NCBI RefSeq assembly: GCF_000186225.1
Contig: NC_014933.1
Coordinates: forward strand, 2,790,001-2,854,000
Length of the DNA: 64,000 nt
Direction of reading: 5' to 3'
DNA from: Bacteroides helcogenes P 36-108
GTDB taxonomy: Bacteria > Bacteroidota > Bacteroidia > Bacteroidales > Bacteroidaceae
Shown: piece after piece, positions 27,138 to 36,608 of the stretch
Layout of the letters: each line of letters opens with the position of its first letter
Position numbering within the stretch: position 1 is the stretch's first letter
Position numbers and translations under genes: made by a program
Notes under the pieces: model-generated
The model's input: the letters and a program-made list of their open reading frames with translations, nothing else
Told to the model about the DNA's origin: nothing
Database searches by the model: none

Positions 27138-27761
27138 TTATTGCATTCTAATGTGCCGGTCGCATCCGGAAGAGAATCCTTCATCATGTGAAACAGCCAA
27201 TATACTGCTCCCCTTTTCTGTTTGTTGCCGGAAAAAGGAAAGCACTTTTTCGGTTGAGCCTGAATCCAAAGCAGAAGTAGGTTCATCAACAACAATCAGA
27301 GACTTGTCTATCATGGATGCTACAGCTATCATCATACGTTGGCGTTGTCCGCCCGACACTTCATTTACACGTTTATGATATAGTTCCGGTTCAAGTCCCA
27401 GTTCTTCAAAACAGGCAAATAATCTGGATTCGGAAAAAGGGCTGTTCCGGTTGGCTTTCAGATTGAAAGGCAATTGTACCATATCTTTTACCCACGCCAA
27501 AGGTAGTGCTAATTCTTGCGGAATCCATGCTATCTGCTTCCTGACGATATCTATACTTTCCTTTTTCAATAATATGCCGTTTAGAGTGATACTACCTTCT
27601 TTCAGAGGTATAAATCCTAAAATAGCATTGAGCAAGGATGTTTTTCCACATCCTGAAGAGCCGGAGATGCTTACAATCTCTCCTCGATTTAAATGCAGGT
27701 TGAATCCTGAAAAAAGTACATTGTTATCATAGGCAATGCAGGCATTTTCTATTTGGAGCAT
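27138..27761 (-). CDS. fetA: ABC transporter ATP-binding protein, FetA-like
   Basis: A 207-residue ATPase with Walker A GSSGCGKTS (about 34-42), Q-loop IPQE, signature VSGGQRQRM, Walker B LIVVDEPTSALD and switch His in VSHD. It is followed by a UPF0014 permease, which assigns it to the FetAB type, linked in E. coli to iron export and peroxide tolerance; metal specificity here is inferred. It is divergent from the DUF2148 gene, whose TATCTTTG box lies at 27813-27820, while a TATCTTTG at 27793-27786 serves the minus strand. Confidence 0.88.
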   Translation of the reverse strand: MLQIENACIAYDNNVLFSGFNLHLNRGEIVSISGSSGCGKTSLLNAILGFIPLKEGSITLNGILLKKESIDIVRKQIAWIPQELALPLAWVKDMVQLPFNLKANRNSPFSESRLFACFEELGLEPELYHKRVNEVSGGQRQRMMIAVASMIDKSLIVVDEPTSALDSGSTEKVLSFFRQQTEKGSSILAVSHDEGFSSGCDRHIRMQ

Positions 27762-27845
27762 GGCGTTTCTTTAATTTATCCACGGCAAAGATATAGAAAA
27801 AAATATTTGTACTATCTTTGTCTCACTAATTAATTCCAGAGAATT

Positions 27846-28391
27846 ATGATACAGAATGAACGTGATTGTCGCCATGAGCATGTACTTGATGTGGCAAGAC
27901 AAATGTTAATTGCTGCGCGTACAGCCCCAAAAGGGAAAGGTGTTGATATTATTGAAGCAGCATTGGTTACGGGTGAGGATATAAGAAAACTGGCGGAGAA
28001 AATGGTTGCCATGGTTGAGGAACATGGTATGAAATTCTTTTTTCGGGATGCAGATAATATTTTGCAGGCTGAGTGTGTCGTAATAATAGGTACGCATGAG
28101 CAGTCTCAGGGGTTGAATTGCGGACATTGCGGTTATCCCACTTGCACAGAACGCCCGGAAGGCGTACCATGTGCATTGAATACGGTTGATGTAGGCATTG
28201 CCATTGGTTCGGCATGTGCTATGGCTGCAGATATGCGTGTAGATACCCGTGTCATGTTTTCGGCAGGACTTGCCGCCCAACATCTGGATTGGCTGAAAGG
28301 CTGTAAGAGTGTTTTCGCTATTCCGGTTAGTGCATCTTCTAAGAATCCTTTCTTTGATCGTAAACCGAAAGAAAATCCGGCTAAATCATAA
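27846..28391 (+). CDS. DUF2148 ferredoxin-like protein
   Basis: A 181-residue protein of the DUF2148 family. Conserved features are AARTAPKGKGVDIIEAALVTGED, the cysteine cluster LNCGHCGYPTCTERPEGVPC, suggesting an Fe-S site, and AIGSACAMAADMRVDTR. Homologues are common in anaerobes and often annotated as ferredoxin-domain proteins; no reaction is established. It lies upstream of aguA in the same direction, with 153 bp between that include the palindrome CCCC(ATTTAAA)GGGG, and may or may not be co-transcribed. Confidence 0.85.
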   Translation: MIQNERDCRHEHVLDVARQMLIAARTAPKGKGVDIIEAALVTGEDIRKLAEKMVAMVEEHGMKFFFRDADNILQAECVVIIGTHEQSQGLNCGHCGYPTCTERPEGVPCALNTVDVGIAIGSACAMAADMRVDTRVMFSAGLAAQHLDWLKGCKSVFAIPVSASSKNPFFDRKPKENPAKS

Positions 28392-28544
28392 CTAAGAGGA
28401 TATATGTTTAGTGATATAAAATCAAATAAAATGTAATACCCCCATTTAAAGGGGAAAAAGGATTGACGAATTATGGGATATTTTGTAGGAATACCGTTAG
28501 GTGGTGCTACTGAAAAAGATTATCAAGTACGGTTTGGCAAGAAT

Positions 28545-29585
28545 ATGACAGTACAAGTTGAAATGCGTGCTCCCCATCTGCCGGCCGAATGGGCATTGCA
28601 GAGTGGCATACAGTTGACTTGGCCACACAGAGGAACAGACTGGATGTATATGCTTGATGAAGTACAGAAGTGTTTTCTTGATATTGCCCGCGAGATAGCC
28701 TTACGTGAAAAGTTATTTATTGTGGCCCCGGAGCCGGAAGAAGTGAAACGACAGATATCTGCTACGGTCAATATGGATAATGTTTGTTTTTTGAAATGTA
28801 AGACCAATGATACTTGGGCTCGTGATCATGGAGCCATCACCATGATAGATACCAATGGACCTTCCCTTCTCGATTTTAAATTTAATGGTTGGGGACTGAA
28901 ATTTGCATCCGACAAAGATAATTTGATTACGCACCATGCAACAGAAGCTGGAATATTAAAGGGGACTTATATCAACCACTTGGATTTTGTGCTTGAAGGC
29001 GGTTCCATTGAAAGTGATGGTATGGGCACGATTCTCACAACGTCCGAGTGCTTGCTTTCTCCAAATCGTAACGGGAAAATGAATAGAGTTGAAATAGAAG
29101 AATATCTTCGTTCGGTTTTTCATGCAGAACGTGTACTTTGGTTGGATCATGGTTATTTGGCAGGAGATGATACTGATAGCCATATTGATACACTTGCCCG
29201 TTTTTGTTCACCCGACACCATTGCCTATGTGAAGTGTATCGATGTTGCCGATGAACATTACGAGGCACTCCGGAAAATGGAAGAACAGTTAAAAACATTT
29301 CTTACGCTGAAGGGAGAACCTTATCGGCTACTGCCTTTGCCTATGGTGGATAGTATTGAAGAAGATGGAGAACGGCTTCCCGCAACTTATGCCAATTTTT
29401 TGATAATGAATGATGTTGTGCTCTATCCTACTTATTGTCAGACCAAAAATGATGCCCTTGCCAAAGAAGTGTTGAAAAACGCTTTTCCAAATCATGAAAT
29501 AATTGGAATTGATTGCCGTGCTTTGATCAAGCAGCATGGTTCTTTGCATTGTGTCACAATGCAATATCCCGCAGGTGTTTTGTAA
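28545..29585 (+). CDS. aguA: Agmatine deiminase
   Basis: Converts agmatine to N-carbamoylputrescine and ammonia (PPAD-type fold). It has the N-terminal LPAEWALQSGIQLTWPHRGTDW, NDTWARDHGAI, the His motif DDTDSHIDTLARF, and the nucleophile Cys336 in GSLHCVTMQYPAG. The start at 28545 (MTVQVEMRAPHLPAEW) gives 346 residues as in homologues; an ATG at 28473 would add 24 residues and cannot be ruled out. The next gene, aguB, is 41 bp downstream and takes the product, so the pair makes putrescine from agmatine. Confidence 0.93.
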   Translation: MTVQVEMRAPHLPAEWALQSGIQLTWPHRGTDWMYMLDEVQKCFLDIAREIALREKLFIVAPEPEEVKRQISATVNMDNVCFLKCKTNDTWARDHGAITMIDTNGPSLLDFKFNGWGLKFASDKDNLITHHATEAGILKGTYINHLDFVLEGGSIESDGMGTILTTSECLLSPNRNGKMNRVEIEEYLRSVFHAERVLWLDHGYLAGDDTDSHIDTLARFCSPDTIAYVKCIDVADEHYEALRKMEEQLKTFLTLKGEPYRLLPLPMVDSIEEDGERLPATYANFLIMNDVVLYPTYCQTKNDALAKEVLKNAFPNHEIIGIDCRALIKQHGSLHCVTMQYPAGVL

Positions 29586-29626
29586 TAATTCAGTTATAGA
29601 TTATAAATATCAAATATTAGTAGATA

Positions 29627-30514
29627 ATGGCAAGAAAAATAAAAGTCGGTATCATCCAGCAAGCAAATACATCCGATGTTCGGACAAACCTCATGAATCT
29701 AACTCAGAGTATTGAAGCCTGTGCCGCCCATGGGGCACAACTGGTAGTATTGCAAGAATTGCACAACTCCCTGTACTTCTGTCAAACAGAGAATACACAG
29801 TTATTTGATCTGGCGGAACCTATTCCCGGTCCTTCTACCGGATTCTATTCAGAATTAGCTGCTGCCAACAATGTTGTTCTTGTTACATCGCTATTTGAAA
29901 AGCGTGCACCCGGCTTGTATCATAATACAGCCGTTGTTTTTGAAAGTGATGGCAGCATAGCCGGGAAATATCGGAAAATGCATATTCCCGATGATCCGGC
30001 GTATTATGAGAAATTCTACTTTACTCCCGGTGACATAGGTTTTGAACCTATCCAAACTTCTTTGGGTAAATTAGGTGTATTGGTTTGCTGGGATCAATGG
30101 TATCCGGAGGCAGCCCGTTTGATGTCATTGAGGGGTGCGGAAATACTCATATATCCCACAGCTATCGGCTGGGAAAGTAGTGATGAGGACGATGAAAAAG
30201 TCCGTCAGCTCAATGCTTGGATTATTTCTCAACGAGGTCATGCCGTAGCCAATGGCCTGCCGGTGGTTTCTGTCAATCGCGTGGGGCATGAACCAGATCC
30301 GTCTATGCAGACCAATGGTATCTTATTCTGGGGAAATAGTTTTATAGCCGGACCTCAGGGAGAGTTTTTGGCACAAGCCGGGAACAACTCTCCGGAAAAC
30401 ATTGTGGTTGAAGTGGATTTGGAACGCTCGGAAAATGTGCGTCGTTGGTGGCCATTTTTGCGTGATCGTAGAGTTGATGCTTATGGCGGATTGACGAAGC
30501 GTTTTCTGGACTAA
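29627..30514 (+). CDS. aguB: N-carbamoylputrescine amidase
   Basis: Hydrolyses N-carbamoylputrescine to putrescine, CO2 and ammonia. The nitrilase-superfamily triad is readable: Glu in VLQELHNS, Lys in YRKMHIPDD and Cys154 in LVCWDQWYPEAARLM. The 295 residues have the expected ending (VRRWWPFLRDRRVDAYGGLTKRFLD). It forms a probable two-gene operon with aguA. A terminator-like hairpin downstream lies inside the convergent gtrA gene. Confidence 0.94.
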   Translation: MARKIKVGIIQQANTSDVRTNLMNLTQSIEACAAHGAQLVVLQELHNSLYFCQTENTQLFDLAEPIPGPSTGFYSELAAANNVVLVTSLFEKRAPGLYHNTAVVFESDGSIAGKYRKMHIPDDPAYYEKFYFTPGDIGFEPIQTSLGKLGVLVCWDQWYPEAARLMSLRGAEILIYPTAIGWESSDEDDEKVRQLNAWIISQRGHAVANGLPVVSVNRVGHEPDPSMQTNGILFWGNSFIAGPQGEFLAQAGNNSPENIVVEVDLERSENVRRWWPFLRDRRVDAYGGLTKRFLD

Positions 30515-30548
30515 ATTAATCACAGATTGAAGGCTGACTTTAATAATT

Positions 30549-30926
30549 TTAGCAAAAGGTAATCTTCTTGTTTATAAAGAAGTTTACTCCTCCATAAACA
30601 AACAATCCAAGGAATTGGGCAAGATATTTGTTACAGTTAAGACCTTCCACCGATCCGATAAGGAAAAGAAACTGGATCCCATAGGCTGTTCCGAAAGCCA
30701 TGGAAAAGAGCAACACTTGACGCCAAGTGTTGCTCTTTTTTGTGGGAAATATCCAATATTTGCACCAGATAAAATTATGAATCTGTGCTAATGTGTATGC
30801 AGTTCCATTAGAAAGTATATAATTGATGCTTAGCTTATCCATCATTATCCAAACGGTAACAGCCATAATCAAAGCATTCAATGTGCCAATTGCTGCAAAA
30901 CGAAAAATGCGTATAGACTCTTTCAC
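30549..30926 (-). CDS. GtrA family membrane protein
   Basis: A four-segment membrane protein of 125 residues, GtrA family, often involved in flipping lipid-linked sugars: RFAAIGTLNALIMAVTVWIMM, FIWCKYWIF, and the C-terminal NFFINKKITFC, all characteristic. It begins 18 bp after aspS in the same direction, so is probably co-transcribed. Unusually, codons about 63-75 (TKKSNTWRQVLLF region) contain a perfect inverted repeat with T tracts. No glycan gene is adjacent. Confidence 0.85.
   Translation of the reverse strand: MKESIRIFRFAAIGTLNALIMAVTVWIMMDKLSINYILSNGTAYTLAQIHNFIWCKYWIFPTKKSNTWRQVLLFSMAFGTAYGIQFLFLIGSVEGLNCNKYLAQFLGLFVYGGVNFFINKKITFC
30704..30741 (+). terminator. Terminator-like 16-bp perfect stem inside gtrA
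   Basis: AAAAGAGCAACACTTG (30704-30719), loop ACGC, and CAAGTGTTGCTCTTTT (30724-30739) form a perfect stem followed by a T tract on the plus strand; the minus strand also ends in TTTT. It is embedded in the coding sequence of the minus-strand gtrA and 190 bases beyond the convergent aguB stop. It could end aguB transcripts and also attenuate gtrA. Confidence 0.7.
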
Positions 30927-30944
30927 TCTCTTTGAGTTACTGCC

Positions 30945-32702
30945 TTATTCTTTTACTGCAACAATCAGGTTCAGTTCATCCAATTGTTTTTGGTCAATGA
31001 CAGAAGGAGCATCCAGCATTACATCTCGTCCGCTATTGTTTTTCGGGAACGCAATGCAGTCACGGATACTGTCAAGTCCGGCAAAAATACTTACCCAACG
31101 GTCAAGCCCATAGGCCAAACCACCGTGAGGAGGAGCACCATACTTAAAAGCATTCATCAGGAAGCCAAACTGTTCTTGAGCTTTTTCTGGAGTAAATCCC
31201 AATATTTCGAACATTTTAGCCTGTAATTGTGCATCATGAATACGGATAGAACCTCCCCCCACTTCAATACCGTTGCATACCATATCATATGCGTCTGCAC
31301 GAACGGCTGCCGGATCGGTATCCAATAAAGGAATATCTTCTTCTTTTGGATGAGTGAATGGATGGTGCATGGCCATCAGTCTTCCCTCTTCCTCACTCCA
31401 TTCGAACATTGGGAAGTCAACAACCCACAACAATGCAAACTTATTCTTGTCGCGCAGACCTAATTGACCGGCTACTTCAAGGCGGAGTTCACATAGCTGT
31501 TTGCGAGTTTTCATCACGTCTTCGCCACTCAGAATCAGAATCAAGTCTCCCGGTTTTGCACCGAATGCGGATTTCATCTCTTGCAATACCTCTTGCGTAT
31601 AGAATTTATCGACACTTGATTTTACACTACCGTCAGCCTCTATACGGGCATATACCATGCCTTTTGCGCCAATCTGTGGCTTCTTAACAAATTCAGTCAG
31701 TGCATCCAATTGTTTACGGGTATAGCTTGCAGCACCTTCTGCACAGATACCTCCAACGTATGCAGCATTATCGAAAACAGAGAAACCGTGTCCTTTCATT
31801 ATATCCATCAGCTCGACGAATTTCATGCCGAAACGGAGATCGGGTTTATCGCTACCATAATATTTCATTGCGTCAGCCCATGGCATGCGCAAGAAGGGTT
31901 CGGTCAGTTCGACATCACGGATTTCCTTGAACAGATATTTAGCCATACCTTCGAACAGATTGATGATGTCATCTTGTTCCACAAAAGACATTTCACAGTC
32001 TATCTGAGTAAATTCAGGCTGGCGGTCGGCACGCAAGTCTTCGTCACGGAAGCATTTTGCAATCTGAAAATAACGGTCAAAACCGGATACCATTAATAAC
32101 TGCTTCAGTGTTTGCGGGCTTTGCGGCAAAGCGTAGAATTGCCCCGGATTCATACGCGAAGGAACAACAAAGTCACGTGCACCCTCAGGAGTAGAACCTA
32201 CTAATATGGGAGTCTCTACTTCAATGAATCCCTGGCTATCAAGATATTTACGTACTTCAATTGTCATTTTGTGACGAAGCTCCAGATTGCTGCGAACATT
32301 GGCACGCCGTAAATCCAAATAGCGATACTTCATACGGATATCATCTCCGCCATCTGTATTTTCTTCAATAGTGAAAGGTGGCGTCAACGAGGAATTCAAG
32401 ACATTCAGTTCCGAAACAATAATTTCGATATCACCAGTTGGAATATTCTTGTTTTTACTGAAACGCTCATTCACGCTGCCTGTTATCCGGATAACAAACT
32501 CACGTCCCAAGCGGTTGGCACGTTCGCAAAGTTCAGAGTTTACTTCTTCATTGAATACTAATTGAGTAATTCCGTAACGGTCACGCAGGTCAATGAATGT
32601 CATGCCTCCCATCTTACGGCTGCGCTGTACCCAACCTGCCAGTGTCACTTGCTTGTTAATATCGGAGATACGAAGTTCTCCGCAGGTGTGTGATCTATAC
32701 AT
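30945..32702 (-). CDS. aspS: Aspartate--tRNA ligase
   Basis: A class II aminoacyl-tRNA synthetase, 585 residues, bacterial type with GAD insertion. The N-terminal OB fold begins [14 protein letters not shown]. Motif 2 is [18 protein letters not shown], and motif 3 GLAYGLDRW lies near the end. The fully cytoplasmic enzyme charges tRNA-Asp. A possible promoter on minus has TATTTTTG at 32793-32786 with TTTG 22 bases upstream. Confidence 0.97.
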   Translation of the reverse strand: MYRSHTCGELRISDINKQVTLAGWVQRSRKMGGMTFIDLRDRYGITQLVFNEEVNSELCERANRLGREFVIRITGSVNERFSKNKNIPTGDIEIIVSELNVLNSSLTPPFTIEENTDGGDDIRMKYRYLDLRRANVRSNLELRHKMTIEVRKYLDSQGFIEVETPILVGSTPEGARDFVVPSRMNPGQFYALPQSPQTLKQLLMVSGFDRYFQIAKCFRDEDLRADRQPEFTQIDCEMSFVEQDDIINLFEGMAKYLFKEIRDVELTEPFLRMPWADAMKYYGSDKPDLRFGMKFVELMDIMKGHGFSVFDNAAYVGGICAEGAASYTRKQLDALTEFVKKPQIGAKGMVYARIEADGSVKSSVDKFYTQEVLQEMKSAFGAKPGDLILILSGEDVMKTRKQLCELRLEVAGQLGLRDKNKFALLWVVDFPMFEWSEEEGRLMAMHHPFTHPKEEDIPLLDTDPAAVRADAYDMVCNGIEVGGGSIRIHDAQLQAKMFEILGFTPEKAQEQFGFLMNAFKYGAPPHGGLAYGLDRWVSIFAGLDSIRDCIAFPKNNSGRDVMLDAPSVIDQKQLDELNLIVAVKE

Positions 32703-32857
32703 TTTCTATTTATATTTGACTATTTACATATTTATTATCTCTTCGCATAAATAAGGAATTCCTTATCTGCTACATAAACATTGCGCAAAAATACTTAAAA
32801 CAATAATAGGCACATCAAACAACGGATATTTATTTTAAAAAACATACCAAGTTTTAC

Positions 32858-33901
32858 TTATCCTTTGGTTAGTTTTTTAATTTGTTCTTTTCCTTTATGC
32901 AATATCTTTTTGTTAGTATGAGCAATATCTTCGACAAAAGCTTCATTAATCTGCTTCAATCCGTTAATATAGTCCTGAGCTCTTTGCAGCACGTTGGATG
33001 TGTCTTTTGTTGCATTATGCGGAACAATGACTTGCAATCCTTTTTTTATAATTTCCACGTCAATATTTTCACCGGCCATCATCGGATCACCGTCAAAATG
33101 CACTACTCCCGGTTTGGAGCGATGAATACATAAAGTCTGGCAGCGGAATGTTTTGATGCGGCTATTTTGATCAATGGTCTTATTGAACAATTGAAAAGAT
33201 AATGCAGGAACATCCAAAACGGTAAAAGGCTCCAGTATCGTGACATCCAGCAATCCGTCTGTCAAAGTAGCCTGCGGGGCAATATAGGCATTATTTCCGT
33301 ATTGTGAAGCATTTCCACAGGCTATAAGGAAGGCTTTATATCGTAGAGTGCTTCCATCCATTTCCAACTCGTATGTTTCCGGACGATATTTCAGACTTTC
33401 GAGTAATGTTTTTTCCAGATAAGTAAGCGGACCTCTTCTGCCTGCTTTTGAAAACTGTAAACTGACAAAAGCATCAAATCCCACGCCGCAAGTACAAAAG
33501 AACGGCACATCATTTATTTTTCCGTAGTCAATAATATCTATCAGTCCTTCATTAATAACATCGATGGCTTTTTTAGGTTCCATCGGAATTTGCAAGTGCC
33601 GTGCCAGGCCGTTACCCGAACCGCATGGGATAATCCCCAAGGAAGTCCGAGTATGTACTAACGAACGGGCTATTTCATTAATAGTACCGTCTCCTCCAAT
33701 GGCAACAACAGCATGTACACCTTCCTTTGCCTTTTGTGCTGCTATTTCTACAGCATGACCGGCATGATCGGTATAGACAACCTCTTGTACATATTTCGCT
33801 TTATCCAGCTTTTCATCAATGCATTTCATTATTTGTTCTTTACTCTGCGTGCCGGATATCGGATTTATAACAAATGATATTTTCTTCTTTTTTTCGTCCA
33901 T
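32858..33901 (-). CDS. Diacylglycerol kinase-family lipid kinase
   Basis: A 347-residue YegS/DagK-type kinase. It has the nucleotide motif VVAIGGDGTINEIA, PCGSGNGLARHL, the C-terminal lid motif VVHFDGDPM, and FVINPISGTQSKEQ at the start. A C-terminal extension of about 50 lysine-rich residues (QINEAFVEDIAHTNKKILHKGKEQIKKL) is not needed for catalysis. Family members phosphorylate diacylglycerol, phosphatidylglycerol or sphingoid lipids. It is divergent from serine palmitoyltransferase, so a sphingolipid substrate is an attractive but unproved idea. Confidence 0.88.
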   Translation of the reverse strand: MDEKKKKISFVINPISGTQSKEQIMKCIDEKLDKAKYVQEVVYTDHAGHAVEIAAQKAKEGVHAVVAIGGDGTINEIARSLVHTRTSLGIIPCGSGNGLARHLQIPMEPKKAIDVINEGLIDIIDYGKINDVPFFCTCGVGFDAFVSLQFSKAGRRGPLTYLEKTLLESLKYRPETYELEMDGSTLRYKAFLIACGNASQYGNNAYIAPQATLTDGLLDVTILEPFTVLDVPALSFQLFNKTIDQNSRIKTFRCQTLCIHRSKPGVVHFDGDPMMAGENIDVEIIKKGLQVIVPHNATKDTSNVLQRAQDYINGLKQINEAFVEDIAHTNKKILHKGKEQIKKLTKG

Positions 33902-34110
33902 GCAGGTGGATGTTTCTATGTAATTCTATTGACTTGCAAAAGTAATATAAATACTTCAATTTTTAATCATCCGAGCATTTTAAAACAAGTTGGAGTAGAT
34001 TTTTTGGAACAGATGAAACATATACCGACATATTTTGCTATCTTTGCCCCCTGTTTTCGAAAGATGTGTATTTGATAGAATTTTAATATTCATAATATAA
34101 AAGACATTTC

Positions 34111-35298
34111 ATGGGTTTACTACAAGACAAATTTGCGAAGTACGACCTGCCGCAACAGTTTATGGCAAAAGGCGTATATCCGTATTTCCGCACAATTAAC
34201 AGCCATCAGGATACAGAGGTAATGATGGATGGTAAAAAGGTCCTGATGTTTGGCTCTAATGCATACATGGGACTGACTTACGACAAACGAATTATTGATG
34301 CTTCAATAGCCGCCACAGAAAAATACGGTACAGGTTGTGCAGGTTCTCGTTTCTTGAATGGAACGTTAGACATACACGTTGAACTGGAGAAAGAATTGGC
34401 GGAATTTGTCGGAAAAGACGAAGCACTGTGTTTTTCTACTGGGTTTACGGTAAATGAAGGCATTATTCCCGCAGTAGTAGGCCGTGGTGATTATATCATT
34501 TGTGATGACCGTGACCATGCTTCCATCGTGGACGGGCGTCGTCTTACATTTGCTACGCAATTAAAATATAAGCACAATGACATGGAGGCTTTGGAAAAAG
34601 AACTCCAGAAATGCGAACCGGATGCAGTGAAGCTGATTGTCGTAGATGGAGTCTTTTCCATGGAAGGTGATTTGGCCAACTTGCCCGAAATTGTCCGCCT
34701 GAAGAAGAAATATAATGCCAGCATATATGTAGATGAAGCTCATGGTTTAGGTGTTTTCGGTAAACAAGGTCGTGGTGTTTGTGACCATTTTGGCGTTACA
34801 AAAGACATTGATCTTATTATGGGAACATTCAGCAAATCATTGGCTTCCATCGGTGGTTTTATTGCCGGAGACAAAGAGGTGATTAATTGGTTGCGCCATA
34901 ATGCCCGTTCCTATATTTTTCAGGCAAGTAGTACACCTGCTTCAACTGCAGCCGCACGCGAAGCTCTGCATATCATAAAGTCGGAACCGGATCGCATCCA
35001 ACGTTTATGGGATATCACCAATTACGCATTAAAAAGGTTCCGTGATGCCGGTTTTGAAATCGGTGAAACCGAATCTCCTATCATTCCTCTGTACGTGCGT
35101 GATACCGAGAAGACATTTGTTGTGACGAAGATGGCTTTTGATGAAGGTATTTTCATCAATCCGGTTATACCTCCTGCTTGTGCCCCGCAAGACACATTGG
35201 TACGTGTGGCATTGATGGCTACTCACACTAAAGAGCAGGTGGATTATGCAGTGGATCATCTTACGAAGTGCTTCAAGGAGTTAGGTATTATCAAATAA
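34111..35298 (+). CDS. spt: Serine palmitoyltransferase
   Basis: A PLP-dependent alpha-oxoamine synthase, 395 residues, predicted to condense serine with an acyl-CoA or acyl-ACP to 3-ketosphinganine, the first step of Bacteroides sphingolipid synthesis. It has the PLP lysine in GTFSKSLASIGGF (Lys242), DEAHGLGVFG, and the ring-stacking His region DDRDHASIVDG. The N-terminal FAKYDLPQQFMAKGVYPYFR is typical of the Bacteroides enzymes rather than of KBL or BioF. It stands divergent from the lipid kinase. TATCTTTG at 34039-34046 is a possible -7 box, with a long leader. Confidence 0.92.
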   Translation: MGLLQDKFAKYDLPQQFMAKGVYPYFRTINSHQDTEVMMDGKKVLMFGSNAYMGLTYDKRIIDASIAATEKYGTGCAGSRFLNGTLDIHVELEKELAEFVGKDEALCFSTGFTVNEGIIPAVVGRGDYIICDDRDHASIVDGRRLTFATQLKYKHNDMEALEKELQKCEPDAVKLIVVDGVFSMEGDLANLPEIVRLKKKYNASIYVDEAHGLGVFGKQGRGVCDHFGVTKDIDLIMGTFSKSLASIGGFIAGDKEVINWLRHNARSYIFQASSTPASTAAAREALHIIKSEPDRIQRLWDITNYALKRFRDAGFEIGETESPIIPLYVRDTEKTFVVTKMAFDEGIFINPVIPPACAPQDTLVRVALMATHTKEQVDYAVDHLTKCFKELGIIK

Positions 35299-35314
35299 CT
35301 ACTCAACAAGTAAA

Positions 35315-35369
35315 CGAAAACAAAAGAGCTGCATAAACCAATACGGTTTAGGCAGCTCTTTTGTTTTCG
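35315..35369. terminator. Strong terminator after serine palmitoyltransferase
   Basis: An 18-bp perfect outer stem (35315-35332 with 35352-35369) with an inner TAAACC/GGTTTA stem. The internal T-rich arm TCTTTTGTTTT and the symmetric A-rich arm make it usable from both sides. Confidence 0.85.
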
Positions 35370-35416
35370 TCACCCCATTCTTTCTTTTTGGAAATGCAAC
35401 ATACGATAGCAACTGA

Positions 35417-35530
35417 CCACTCACTATGCAATCACTTTTCAGTGAGTACAGCATCGCTTTATCGGCATTAAAACAGTGCTGTAATGCCGATAAAGTGTTA
35501 CTTTATTAGTATTAAAGCAACACTTTATTC
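35417..35530. repeat. Overlapping palindromes in convergent spacer
   Basis: Three adjacent hairpins. ACTCACT/AGTGAGT spans about 35419-35447. CTTTATCGGCATTA (35457-35470) pairs perfectly with TAATGCCGATAAAG (35482-35495). ATAAAGTGTT pairs with AACACTTTAT (35490-35530) around an inner CTTTA/TAAAG. The second and third share ATAAAG, so they exclude one another. ACAGCA/TGCTGT offers a further alternative fold. The spacer lies between two convergent genes, already served by a terminator, so it looks like an interspersed palindromic repeat. Confidence 0.55.
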
Positions 35531-35599
35531 GCACCCAAAAATAATAAATCTGCTACCTTCAGATAATCAACAATATAATTTTTCTTATAACAGATTCTT

Positions 35600-36418
35600 C
35601 TAATCCTCGATGTGAGGATTAAACAGGTTTATGCGAAGTCCGGTACACTTCACTTTCACAACATGCTGCTTATCCGTAAGGAAACAGGTAGGGGTAGCTT
35701 GTGTGCCATACTTGATTTTTATGGGACTTGCATCCCGTTTGAAATCAGAGACAAAAGTATATTCGGATGGGTATGCTTGCTTTATCTCTTGCAATTCTGC
35801 CAATGAAGCGCAAGGCCAATACACTGCTACCAAGAGGTTTTTGCGGGATGTCCGGTCATAGAGTTCTTTCAGTTCCCGGCGTCCATCTTCGCCCATACAT
35901 CCCAATCCGCCATAAAGGATCAACAGTTGCTTCCCTTCAGTCGCATTCCAATCAAACGGCTTTTCGTCACTTTGAATGCAAGGGAAAGTCGATATGGAAT
36001 CTCCTTCCTGTATTTGCCGGGTCTGGATATGCTCTCTGATGTTTTTACCATAAAAAGATTCTTGCATGTCTGTACTGAGATTGTTCAGAATACTCTGCAA
36101 GGTATCTTTAGATATATCCAGGCGGACCATATACAAACGCTGCAAGCCACTGGGGACTGATGCGTATTTCATAGCTAATGCTATGTTTCCTTCGGAGGCC
36201 TTCCGATAAACTTTCTGATACACATGCTGGATGCTGTCTTTCACTTCAGGATTCGTTTTCCAGTATTGGCTCAACTCTGCAGTCCGGCTTTCATATTCTG
36301 CCCAAAGAAGGCTGTCTTGCTTCAGATAATTAGCCTCGGTTATTGTTTCTTGCGAATAAAGCACTGCTGTGCCGGACAGACATAGTAAGGCAGAGAGGAT
36401 TGATGTCTTAGTATTCAT
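35600..36418 (-). CDS. Exported thioredoxin-fold-like protein without CxxC
   Basis: A 272-residue protein with a signal peptide (ending near TAVLYSQ). Residues 20-150 are helical. The second half resembles the thioredoxin-like/DUF5106 fold: QLLILYGGLGCMGEDGRRELKELYDR, LLVAVYWPCASLAELQEI, and TQATPTCFLTDKQHVV with the cis-Pro motif ATPT. The usual CxxC is replaced by GCMGE, with one Cys, so a redox role is doubtful. The family label is tentative. It is convergent with serine palmitoyltransferase; upstream lies the tRNA-Pro gene in the same direction. Confidence 0.65.
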   Translation of the reverse strand: MNTKTSILSALLCLSGTAVLYSQETITEANYLKQDSLLWAEYESRTAELSQYWKTNPEVKDSIQHVYQKVYRKASEGNIALAMKYASVPSGLQRLYMVRLDISKDTLQSILNNLSTDMQESFYGKNIREHIQTRQIQEGDSISTFPCIQSDEKPFDWNATEGKQLLILYGGLGCMGEDGRRELKELYDRTSRKNLLVAVYWPCASLAELQEIKQAYPSEYTFVSDFKRDASPIKIKYGTQATPTCFLTDKQHVVKVKCTGLRINLFNPHIED

Positions 36419-36608
36419 TTGTTTACTTTTTTATTTAAACATAATTTTGCTATTGGTATGGTATTGTTGCTTTTCTCGAAGTTTTCTCAGCAAAGGACGG
36501 AAAAAAAAGTCAAAAAATGGCAGGATTTACATATTAAAGTGAATGGAGAACAAAAAAATATCCTTTATAATCTTTGCTATTGCATTGACTATAAAGGACT
36601 ATCTTCTG

